Position numbers and translations under genes: made by a program
Source: Wenzhouxiangella sp.
GTDB taxonomy: Bacteria; Pseudomonadota; Gammaproteobacteria; Xanthomonadales; Wenzhouxiangellaceae
DNA length: 5,946 bases
Assembly (NCBI GenBank): GCA_007127425.1
Contig: SKZJ01000247.1
Location: forward strand, 1 to 5,946
Direction of reading: 5' to 3'
The notes under the pieces: model-generated
The model's database searches: none
Seen by the model: the letters and a program-made list of their open reading frames with translations, nothing else
What the model was told of the DNA's origin: nothing
In this document: positions 1-5,946 of the stretch, piece after piece
Layout of the letters: every line of letters begins with the position of its first letter
Position numbering within the stretch: position 1 is the first letter of the stretch

Positions 1-1
1 A

Positions 2-865
2 CTGGCCGGCACCCGCTCGCGGATGATCGGGCTCATATACGACAATCCCAGCCCCAACTATCTTTTCCAGGCCACCACCGGTGCACTTCAGGCCAGCGAG
101 GCGAACGGCTACGGGGTGTCCCTGCTGGCACCCGAGCAGGATGACCCCGACCTGGTCGGCAGCATCACCCGCTTCCTGTCGCAGTCGCGCGTCGACGGCC
201 TGTTGCTCATCCCGCCCGTCGGGGATTTGTCCAAGTTGCTCGATGCGCTCGACGAGCTCGCTCTGCCCTATGCCCGCGTTTCGCCGCTCGATGGTCGGCC
301 GGGCATCGGTGTCGCCATCGACGACCGCATGGCTGCCGCCATGGTGGTCGATCACCTCACCGAACTTGGCCATCGCCGCATCGGATTCGTGACCGGCCCG
401 AAAAGCCACGCTGCCGCATCTGCAAGACTTGAAGGCTACCGCATCGGTCTGGCGCGTGCCGAGATCGACTACGACCCAAAGTTGGTTTTCGAAGGGCAAT
501 TCGATCTCGCTTCCGGCGGCCGTGCCGCTGCTTACTTTCTCGATATGAAAAACCCTCCGACAGCGATATTTGCCAGCAACGATGAAATGGCTGCCGGTCT
601 CTTGCAGGTTGCGCTCGACCGCGGTTGCCGGGTGCCCGCGCAACTGTCGGTAGCCGGTTACGACGACACGCCCATTTCGCGGGCAGTCTGGCCGGCACTG
701 ACGACCGTGCGGCAGCCGATCCGGCCCATGGTTTATCGCGCCACCGAGCTTCTGCTCGATGCCATCAGCCGGCGCGATGCCGACTCGGGTCCTTCGGCCC
801 GCGGAGTGGAGGTGTTCGAAGCGCCACTGCTGGTTCGAGGCACTACGGGGCCGCCGCCGACCTGA
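2..865 (+). CDS. LacI/GalR-family transcriptional regulator, 5' end missing
   Basis: The frame is already open at base 2, so the start lies off the left edge; 287 residues remain. The family is usually 330-360 residues, so the N-terminal helix-turn-helix and most of the hinge helix are missing. The first visible residues, LAGTRSRMIGLIYD, match the end of the hinge and the first strand of the effector domain. The rest is a periplasmic-binding-protein-like sugar sensor: LGHRRIGF at visible residues 122-129, FASNDEMA at 190-197 and GYDDTPIS at 219-226 are standard LacI landmarks, and the tail after VRQP is ordinary. Known for the family: a dimer binds a palindromic operator and a sugar or sugar phosphate changes affinity. 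Inferred: it controls the downstream beta-glucosidase and TonB receptor, probably through the operator at 3502-3519, with a glucose or beta-glucoside effector. The effector cannot be read from the sequence. The stop is TGA at 863-865. No frameshift is seen in the visible part. Confidence 0.95.
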   Translation: MAGTRSRMIGLIYDNPSPNYLFQATTGALQASEANGYGVSLLAPEQDDPDLVGSITRFLSQSRVDGLLLIPPVGDLSKLLDALDELALPYARVSPLDGRPGIGVAIDDRMAAAMVVDHLTELGHRRIGFVTGPKSHAAASARLEGYRIGLARAEIDYDPKLVFEGQFDLASGGRAAAYFLDMKNPPTAIFASNDEMAAGLLQVALDRGCRVPAQLSVAGYDDTPISRAVWPALTTVRQPIRPMVYRATELLLDAISRRDADSGPSARGVEVFEAPLLVRGTTGPPPT

Positions 866-907
866 CCTCCTTCCAACCCCTTATTGCCACTGCAATCGAT
901 TTATCCC

Positions 908-914
908 AGGAGAA
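908..914 (+). promoter_or_regulatory. Shine-Dalgarno site of the GH3 gene
   Basis: AGGAGAA lies four bases before the ATG at 919. It settles the start: the same frame is open upstream to 625, but that stretch overlaps the LacI gene in another frame, while the ATG at 919 follows this site and opens directly into a lipoprotein signal peptide. The 53-base gap after the LacI stop shows no convincing promoter, so read-through transcription from the LacI gene is the simplest reading. Confidence 0.8.
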
Positions 915-918
915 CACG

Positions 919-3450
919 ATGTTCACGACTGACCTTCAGCGTTTCCGCGTCGCCGGCCTGCCGCTTTCCCTGCTGCTCGCCGCCTTCATCATTACCGGAT
1001 GCCAGGATGAATCCCCCGCCGAACCTCCGACGCCGGAGACCTCACCGGCCGACGAGGAGGTTGAGGCTGCGACCATGCCCTGGCCGCGCATCGAGCGCGA
1101 GTCCGACCCCGAGGTCGAGCGCTTCGTCGAGGATGTGCTGTCCCGGATGACGCTGGAGCGCAAGGTCGGTCAGATCATCCAGGCCGAGATTCAGCACGTC
1201 TCGCCTGAAGAGGTCCGCGATTACGCGCTCGGATCGGTACTTAACGGTGGCGGCTCTTTCCCCGGCGGCGATCAGCGCGCAGCGATGTCGGACTGGACCG
1301 AGCTGTCGCGCCGACTGCACGAGGCTGCACTTGAGGCCGGCGGCGGTGATCCCTCAGTGCCCTTGCTGTGGGGTACCGATGCCGTGCATGGGCACAACAA
1401 TGTTTTCGGTGCCACCGTGTTTCCGCACAACATCGGCCTGGGTGCCGCCGGTGACGCCGAGCTGGTCCGCGAGATCAATCGGGCCACGGCCGAGCAGGTA
1501 TCTGCCACCGCGATCGACTGGAACTTCTCGCCCACCCTGGCGGTAGCCCGCGATTTGCGCTGGGGGCGGAGCTATGAGTCGTACTCCAGCGACCCGTCGA
1601 TCGTTACCGAGTTGAGCCGCGCGGCCGTTCTCGGTCTCCAGGGCGAGCCGGGTGAAGGCTGGCTCGAATCGCCGCACGTGCTGGCCACGGCCAAGCATTT
1701 CGTTGGCGACGGCGGCACTGTCGAAGGTGAAGACCAGGGTGATACGCGCTTGTCCGAGCAGGAGTTGTTCGACATTCACGGCCGACCCTACGTGGCCACG
1801 ATCGAGGCCGGCGTGCAGACCATTATGGCTTCCTTCTCTTCCTGGAACGGGGAGAAACTGCACGGTCATCGCTACCTGCTGACCGAGGTCCTGAAAGAAC
1901 AAATGGGTTTCGACGGCATCGTCGTCGGCGACTGGAACGGCCACGGTCAGGTGCCCGGCTGCACCGTGACCGATTGCCTGCAAGCCTTCGAAGCCGGCAT
2001 CGACCTTTTCATGGTGCCCGAAGACTGGAAGGCTTTCCGCGACACGATGCTCGAGCATGCCCGCAACGGGGATCTTTCGATGGATCGCCTCGATGATGCG
2101 GTCCGACGCATCCTGCGCGTGAAGAAGCGAGCCGGCCTTTTCGACCAGCCCGTGCCGAGTGGCAGCGATCAGTTGCCGAATGAGGATGCCCACGCCGAGC
2201 TGGCCCGGCGCGCCGTGCGCCAGTCGCTGGTGCTGCTCAAGAACACCGGCGATGTGCTGCCATTGGACCCCGGGTCGAGGATTCTTGTCGTGGGCGACGG
2301 CGCCGACGATATCGGCAAGCAGTCCGGGGGCTGGACGCTGACGTGGCAGGGCCTGACGGAGGCCAACGAATACTTTCCCAATGGGCAGTCCATTTTCGAC
2401 GGCATCGCCGAGCAGGTTCGGGCGGCCGGCGGCGAGATCCATCTGGGCGAATCGGGAGCCGAGGAGTTCGCGCCCGATGTCGTGATCGCAATCTATGGCG
2501 AGAATCCCTATTCCGAAGGAGAGGGCGATGTCGATACACTGGAATTCCAGCCCGGTACCCGAGAAGCCATCGAGTTGCTCGATCAAGCGGGTCAATGGGG
2601 TGCGCCGGTTGTTTCGGTCTTCCTGTCCGGGCGCCCGCTATGGACGAATCCCGAGATGAACCGCTCCGATGCCTTCGTCGCGGCCTGGCTTCCCGGCACC
2701 GCGGGCGGCGGCGTAGCCGACGTGTTGCTCGCCGATGCTGACGGTGACGTCCAGTACGACTTTTCCGGCCGGCTGTCCTTCGACTGGCCTGCAACACCGA
2801 AACCGGACGAAGACGGCGAGTGGCCGACGCTGTTTCCGCTCGGCTCCGGCCTGAGTTACGGAGAAGACGGGTCGATCGACCCATTGCCCGAGGACGCCTT
2901 GGCGCCCCTCCTGGAGGACGAGATTCCGGAGCAGGGGGACTGGACACTTTTCGACCGCTCCGCACGGACACCCTGGCGGCTGGTGATCATGGGGCACAAC
3001 AATGCCGCTGACCCGGCCGTGGAACTGACCGACCGCGAGGTTCAGGGTGATGCCCGGCGCCTGACCTGGTCGGCGGGCGTGCCGGGTTTTGCCGCGCTCA
3101 CCGCCCGGCCCCCGGTCGATCTGCGAGGGTTCGTCGATGACAATGCTGTCTTGGCCTATGACCTGCGGCCGGAAACGCCGATTCCCGAAGACCTGAGCGC
3201 CAGACTCATTTGCGGCCAGCAGTGCGCCAGCGAGGCGCTGGATCTTGCTGGCGAACTTGCTGATCGCCCCCTCAACGAATGGCAGTCATTGCGTATCGAT
3301 CTGACCTGCTTTGATAGTGAAAACATGGATTTATCTCATGTCAGCGGCATCGAACTGCTGCGCACGGAAGGTCCCGTCACAATCAGCGTCAGCGCTGTGC
3401 GCATTGAGCGTGGAGCGACCGATCGGGCCGATCTGAGCTGCTCGTCCTGA
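919..3450 (+). CDS. Glycoside hydrolase family 3 exo-beta-glucosidase/glucanase, ExoP-like lipoprotein
   Basis: An 843-residue enzyme expected to remove glucose from the non-reducing end of beta-1,3/1,4-glucans or oligosaccharides with retention of configuration. Residues 1-28 are a lipoprotein signal ending in the lipobox ITGC (lipid Cys28). Residue +2 is Gln, not Asp, so outer-membrane anchoring is expected. An acidic, Pro-rich linker follows (about 29-52). The GH3 barrel domain (about 55-410) has GTDAVHGH with Asp154, RDLRWGRSYESYSSDP (212-227), KHFVGDGGT with Lys259 and His260, and GIVVGDWNG with the nucleophile Asp338. The second domain (about 430-665) has LVLLKN (437-442), GGWTLTWQG (470-478), GENPYSEGEGD with the likely acid/base Glu533, and FPLGSGLSY (639-647). 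Trp339 and a Trp of GGWTLTWQG match the Trp clamp of barley ExoI. Residues from about 670 form an ExoP-type C-terminal domain. Cys348/Cys353 and Cys765/Cys769 suggest disulfides, fitting an exported protein. All expected catalytic residues are present. Linkage preference cannot be read from sequence. Confidence 0.96.
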   Translation: MFTTDLQRFRVAGLPLSLLLAAFIITGCQDESPAEPPTPETSPADEEVEAATMPWPRIERESDPEVERFVEDVLSRMTLERKVGQIIQAEIQHVSPEEVRDYALGSVLNGGGSFPGGDQRAAMSDWTELSRRLHEAALEAGGGDPSVPLLWGTDAVHGHNNVFGATVFPHNIGLGAAGDAELVREINRATAEQVSATAIDWNFSPTLAVARDLRWGRSYESYSSDPSIVTELSRAAVLGLQGEPGEGWLESPHVLATAKHFVGDGGTVEGEDQGDTRLSEQELFDIHGRPYVATIEAGVQTIMASFSSWNGEKLHGHRYLLTEVLKEQMGFDGIVVGDWNGHGQVPGCTVTDCLQAFEAGIDLFMVPEDWKAFRDTMLEHARNGDLSMDRLDDAVRRILRVKKRAGLFDQPVPSGSDQLPNEDAHAELARRAVRQSLVLLKNTGDVLPLDPGSRILVVGDGADDIGKQSGGWTLTWQGLTEANEYFPNGQSIFDGIAEQVRAAGGEIHLGESGAEEFAPDVVIAIYGENPYSEGEGDVDTLEFQPGTREAIELLDQAGQWGAPVVSVFLSGRPLWTNPEMNRSDAFVAAWLPGTAGGGVADVLLADADGDVQYDFSGRLSFDWPATPKPDEDGEWPTLFPLGSGLSYGEDGSIDPLPEDALAPLLEDEIPEQGDWTLFDRSARTPWRLVIMGHNNAADPAVELTDREVQGDARRLTWSAGVPGFAALTARPPVDLRGFVDDNAVLAYDLRPETPIPEDLSARLICGQQCASEALDLAGELADRPLNEWQSLRIDLTCFDSENMDLSHVSGIELLRTEGPVTISVSAVRIERGATDRADLSCSS

Positions 3451-3464
3451 ATGGCCCACTGAGC

Positions 3465-3479
3465 GCGCCTTTTGGGCGT
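3465..3479 (+). terminator. Weak stem-loop just after the GH3 stop, doubtful terminator
   Basis: GCGCC (3465-3469) can pair with GGCGT (3475-3479), with one G-U pair, around a TTTTG loop, 15 bases after the GH3 stop. No T-run follows on the + strand; the next bases are A-rich. It is therefore a poor intrinsic terminator, and termination here may be incomplete or factor-dependent. It could simply be chance pairing in GC-rich DNA. Confidence 0.2.
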
Positions 3480-3501
3480 CGGATGAAAAATTTCCGAATC
3501 T

Positions 3502-3519
3502 ATTGTCAGCGCTGTCATT
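3502..3519 (+). promoter_or_regulatory. Candidate LacI-family operator upstream of the TonB receptor gene
   Basis: ATTGTCAGCGCTGTCATT is a near-palindrome centred on 3510/3511, with a perfect eight-base core CAGCGCTG and a central CG step typical of LacI-family operators. It differs at only two positions from the perfect palindrome AATGACAGCGCTGTCATT, the kind of site that, as I recall, LacI-type regulators use before TonB receptor genes in Xanthomonas. It lies in the AT-rich stretch between the GH3 and receptor genes and overlaps the candidate -35 hexamers, so a bound repressor would block transcription of the receptor. The partner is inferred to be the LacI protein encoded at the left edge. 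Its DNA-binding domain is outside the window, so the pairing cannot be checked here. Confidence 0.55.
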
Positions 3520-3540
3520 CTAAGTTAAGGTATTTGTAAC
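3503..3540 (+). promoter_or_regulatory. Probable promoter region of the TonB receptor gene
   Basis: This is the most AT-rich stretch of the window. Two sigma70-like pairs are possible, each with a 17-base spacer and eight of twelve consensus matches: TTGTCA (3503-3508) with TAAGGT (3526-3531), or CTGTCA (3512-3517) with TGTAAC (3535-3540). Either would start transcription near 3537-3548, giving a leader of about 120-130 bases. Neither is strong, and I cannot choose between them. Confidence 0.4.
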
Positions 3541-3545
3541 AAATT

Positions 3546-3647
3546 GGTCGCCGTGTCACTCGGCGGCCCGAACGAGCGAATCTTCGAGGGACGAAGATTA
3601 TTCCAAGAAGCCGGGCTGCCGGCTCGTACCAACGCGGGACCACCCGC
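3546..3647 (+). promoter_or_regulatory. Structured 5' leader of the TonB receptor mRNA: four tandem hairpins
   Basis: Four stem-loops follow one another without overlap. H1 is 3546-3568: GGTCGCCG pairs with CGGCGGCC, with one G-U pair and a seven-base loop. H2 is 3579-3599: AATCTTCG pairs perfectly with CGAAGATT around the loop AGGGA. H3 is 3609-3624: AGCCGG pairs with CCGGCT around GCTG. H4 is 3634-3647: GCGGG pairs with CCCGC around ACCA. The gaps between them are 10, 9 and 9 bases. None is followed by a real T-run, though H2 is followed by TATT, so they do not look like plain terminators. The frame here is open without an ATG, and no small gene is evident. Role unknown: a stability element, an attenuator, a protein- or small-RNA-binding leader, or chance folding are all possible. 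Confidence 0.4.
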
Positions 3648-3655
3648 TGAAGCAT

Positions 3656-3673
3656 GGGGTAAGACTAATGATG
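3656..3673 (+). promoter_or_regulatory. Ribosome binding site and double ATG of the TonB receptor gene
   Basis: GGGGT (3656-3660) stands eight bases before the ATG at 3668, which is followed at once by a second in-frame ATG at 3671. No other ATG or GTG occurs in this frame between the upstream stop (3521-3523) and 3668. The signal peptide begins here, so the start is one of these two codons; the mature protein is the same either way. The site is only a partial match to the anti-Shine-Dalgarno sequence. Confidence 0.55.
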
Positions 3674-5946
3674 CGACCACTGAATCTCCGCCGAACGGCA
3701 CTTGCGACGAGCATTGCATTCGCCCTGCACGCCGGTGTCGTCATGGCACAGGACGCAGAGCAGGACCAGGACGGGCAGCTCGAAACGAACGAGCAGGAGC
3801 AAAGTCAGGAATCCGACGAGTCCTACGCTCTCGACACCATATTGGTCACCGGTTACAGGAGCAGCATCCTGCGCGCGATGGACCGCAAGCGGGGAGCGAC
3901 CGGCTTCATCGACTCGGTCACGGCCGAGGAGATGGGCAACTTCCCGGACCAGAACCTGGCGGAATCCCTTCAACGCATTCCCGGCGTTTCCATCGACAGG
4001 GTTGCAAACGAAGGCTCGCAAGTCACGGTCCGCGGCATGGGGCCCGAGTTCAACCTCGTCACGCTCAACGGTCGTTCCATGCCCACCGCGGGTAGTCGTT
4101 CTTTCGACTTTGCCGACCTGGCCACGGTAGGAGTGGGCGCCGTCGACGTCTACAAGACACCGGAAGCGAATCTCCCCAGCGGCGGCATCGGCGCGACGGT
4201 TAACGTCCTTACGCCGCGCCCGCTGGACCAGCCCGGGTTCCGTGCCGTGATCTCCGGCCGAGCGGTGCACGAGACATCCTCAAGCGATTCCGACAGGCTC
4301 AACGAGATCACGCCGGAAATCGAGGGCTTATACAGCCAGACTTTCATGGATGACCGGTTGGGGATCTTTGTCAGCGGCGCTTACCACGAGCGCGACAGCC
4401 GCAACGAATTCGCGGAGGTTGCCAACTGGCGTCCGACCGACCCGGCGACCGCTGGTTCGCAAAACAACCCGTTTGCCAGCGGCAACGTCAATAACAATAA
4501 CCAGCGCACCGACGGCATCTTCTTTCACCCGCAAAATGTCGGCTACGGCTTTAGCGATCTGAAGCGCGAGCGCTTCAACGGCAACCTGGTGCTCCAGTAC
4601 GCGGCCACCGATCGCCTCACGGCCACCTTTGATGTCAATTACTCGCGCGTCGAACGCGAGACCGACGCAACCGCCTTCGGGATCTGGTTCGAGTGCCCGA
4701 ACGTCGACGCCACCATCAACGAACGCGGCACCGTGACCAGTGTGACGCAATCATGCGGCGACTTCGCGACCAACGTGGCTCAGGAACACACGATCAAGGA
4801 AAATGACCAGTTTGGCTTTAATCTCGACTGGCAGGCCACCGACAGCCTGGCGTTTGACCTGGATTTCCACACATCATCTTCCGAATTCCGCGGTGGCGAT
4901 ATCAACGGCAGGCCTGCAAGCTCTGCCAACCTGATCATCGGCAACACGTCTTGCGACTGGTGTGGTTTTGTTGATGGGGCCGGACCGTTCACGGCGACCA
5001 TCGCCGAGCAGATCGCCATGTTTCCGAGCTCTGGCGTTCCGATGTTCGATGTTTCGTTCCGCGGCACGGGACCCGACGGCGGCCCGCAGGACGGGTTGCT
5101 GCGCCAGGACATCGGCTCACTTTTCGGCCAGGCCTTCAACGTCAGAAACAACCATGACATCGACCAGCTGCAACTCGGTGGCCTCTGGTCCAACGAGACT
5201 GGCGGTGCACTGGACTCCATCAGTTTTGGCTACGACCGTACCGAGCAGAAATTCGATCAGCTCAGTGCGTTTTCCGGCCTTCTGCCGGCCGGCTTTTGGC
5301 TGACATCGGCCCAGTACTGGCCAAACGATGCCTGGGAAGCAGCCAGTTTCGATGGCCTTCTGCGCAATTTCAGCAACGGCGGTAGTTTCGCTTTCGACCA
5401 GTATTTCACCGCGCCCATCGGCTTCCTGATCGATCAGTGGGAAACGATTGGAGCGGGGGATCCCGTCGAAGACGTCTACTGGCCCGGTTGGGGGCCGGAT
5501 TTCCAGGATCCTTCTGGTCAGCGCGGAATTTTCTGGCCGGGGCCACTGGGCAACGCCGGAGATTCGAGCGTTCGGGAAGACATCGACGCCTTCTACACCC
5601 AGTTGAACTTCCAGGGGGCTTTCAATGACATGCCCTTCAACGCCACAGCCGGCCTTCGCTACGAGGAGACCAGCACCGTCTCGACCGGTCGCGAATTGAC
5701 ACCACAGGAGATTGTCTGGGTGGGCGGTGATGAATTCGTCATGGACTTCGTCGACGAACCGCAGCCAGTGCTCGGCACCGGCAGCAGCGAATTCTGGCTG
5801 CCGAGCTTCGCCTTCAATATCGAGGTGCTGCCGGACGTTGTCGCGAGGGCCGGGTATTCGCGATCAATATCACGCCCGCCGATCGGCACGCTGAGTCCGA
5901 CACGCGCGTTTACCCCTAATCCGGTGATCGGTAATCGCGTGGTGAA
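3668..5946 (+). CDS. TonB-dependent outer-membrane receptor, Xanthomonas/Caulobacter type, 3' end missing
   Basis: The frame is open from the ATG to the right edge: 759 residues are visible, of perhaps 900-1000 for this class. It imports a substrate across the outer membrane using TonB-ExbB-ExbD energy. Residues 1-27 are a signal peptide (LRRTALATSIAFALHAGVVM then A27, cleavage before Q28). A short Gln/Glu-rich acidic stretch leads to the TonB box DTILVTG (56-62). The plug (about 64-187) has the class landmarks NFPDQNLAESLQRIPGVSID (91-110), VTVRGMGPEFNLVTLNGR (119-136), VDVYKTPEANLPSGGIGATV (159-178) and TPRPLD (182-187). The barrel starts soon after; GFSDLKRERFNGNLVLQY and later FNATAGLRYEET look like strands, and RAGYSRSISRP near the edge is typical of the late barrel. 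The 544-623 stretch is Trp-rich, and Cys343/363 and Cys429/432 may form loop disulfides. Next to a GH3 glucosidase it probably takes up beta-glucan oligosaccharides rather than iron or B12; this is inference from context. Confidence 0.96.
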   Translation, partial: MMRPLNLRRTALATSIAFALHAGVVMAQDAEQDQDGQLETNEQEQSQESDESYALDTILVTGYRSSILRAMDRKRGATGFIDSVTAEEMGNFPDQNLAESLQRIPGVSIDRVANEGSQVTVRGMGPEFNLVTLNGRSMPTAGSRSFDFADLATVGVGAVDVYKTPEANLPSGGIGATVNVLTPRPLDQPGFRAVISGRAVHETSSSDSDRLNEITPEIEGLYSQTFMDDRLGIFVSGAYHERDSRNEFAEVANWRPTDPATAGSQNNPFASGNVNNNNQRTDGIFFHPQNVGYGFSDLKRERFNGNLVLQYAATDRLTATFDVNYSRVERETDATAFGIWFECPNVDATINERGTVTSVTQSCGDFATNVAQEHTIKENDQFGFNLDWQATDSLAFDLDFHTSSSEFRGGDINGRPASSANLIIGNTSCDWCGFVDGAGPFTATIAEQIAMFPSSGVPMFDVSFRGTGPDGGPQDGLLRQDIGSLFGQAFNVRNNHDIDQLQLGGLWSNETGGALDSISFGYDRTEQKFDQLSAFSGLLPAGFWLTSAQYWPNDAWEAASFDGLLRNFSNGGSFAFDQYFTAPIGFLIDQWETIGAGDPVEDVYWPGWGPDFQDPSGQRGIFWPGPLGNAGDSSVREDIDAFYTQLNFQGAFNDMPFNATAGLRYEETSTVSTGRELTPQEIVWVGGDEFVMDFVDEPQPVLGTGSSEFWLPSFAFNIEVLPDVVARAGYSRSISRPPIGTLSPTRAFTPNPVIGNRVV

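Noticed and set aside
883..896. Small inverted repeat ATTGC-CACT-GCAAT between the LacI and GH3 genes
   Set aside because: It has only five-base arms and no central CG step, does not resemble the site at 3502-3519, and has no clear promoter next to it. It is probably chance.
625..918. Upstream extension of the GH3 frame to 625
   Set aside because: It overlaps the LacI gene out of frame, encodes Arg/Ala-rich low-complexity residues, and would bury the lipoprotein signal peptide. The ATG at 919 has a good ribosome binding site.
1354..2595. Long minus-strand open frame of 413 codons inside the GH3 gene
   Set aside because: It lies wholly antisense to a gene with intact catalytic motifs. Its translation shows no recognisable domain, and long antisense frames are expected in GC-rich coding DNA.
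3579..3602. Hairpin 2 plus TATT as an intrinsic terminator for the GH3 transcript
   Set aside because: The T-tract is too short and interrupted by A, and the hairpin lies downstream of the likely receptor promoter. It is better treated as part of the leader.
3544..4095. Open frame starting at TTG 3544 across the leader and into the receptor gene
   Set aside because: It has no ATG start, overlaps the signal peptide and plug of the receptor in another frame, and shows no domain-like sequence.
1..5946. Search for CRISPR arrays, insertion sequences, tRNA genes, attachment sites and frameshifts
   Set aside because: No regularly repeated units, terminal inverted repeats, tRNA-like folds or broken reading frames were found by reading both strands. 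All three genes are intact within the visible part.

Overview
The window carries three genes on the + strand, two of them cut by the window edges: the 3' part of a LacI-family repressor gene (to 865), a complete glycoside hydrolase family 3 gene of the ExoP / plant ExoI type (919-3450), and the 5' part of a TonB-dependent receptor (TBDR) gene (3668 to beyond the right edge). This is the layout of a carbohydrate-utilisation locus. The TBDR would bring oligosaccharides across the outer membrane, the lipid-anchored exo-beta-glucosidase would trim them to glucose, and the LacI protein would sense a sugar and control the set. The most likely substrate class is beta-glucan (laminarin-, cellodextrin- or mixed-linkage-type oligosaccharides). 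This is inferred from the GH3 subfamily and is not shown by the receptor itself.

The organism is probably a gammaproteobacterium of the Xanthomonadales/Lysobacterales or a related marine or saline lineage. The reasons are the high GC with GC-rich third positions, a TBDR of the Xanthomonas/Caulobacter-type class (TIGR01782-like plug), a LacI protein of the kind found beside such receptors, and a GH3 protein rich in Asp and Glu. The genus cannot be fixed from this sequence.

Region by region: 2-865 LacI effector domain, with the DNA-binding part off the left edge; 866-918 short gap with a good ribosome binding site, so repressor and hydrolase are probably co-transcribed; 919-3450 GH3 lipoprotein; 3451-3667 the only sizeable non-coding stretch (217 bases). 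That stretch holds an AT-rich promoter region, a near-palindromic LacI-type operator at 3502-3519, and a leader in which four perfect or near-perfect hairpins follow one another at 9-10 base spacing. From 3668 the TBDR reading frame was checked codon by codon and stays open to the right edge.

No RNA genes, CRISPR arrays, insertion sequences or phage genes were seen. The coding content is conventional for a sugar-uptake locus. The part least explained by known features is the structured leader of the receptor mRNA and its link to the operator just upstream.
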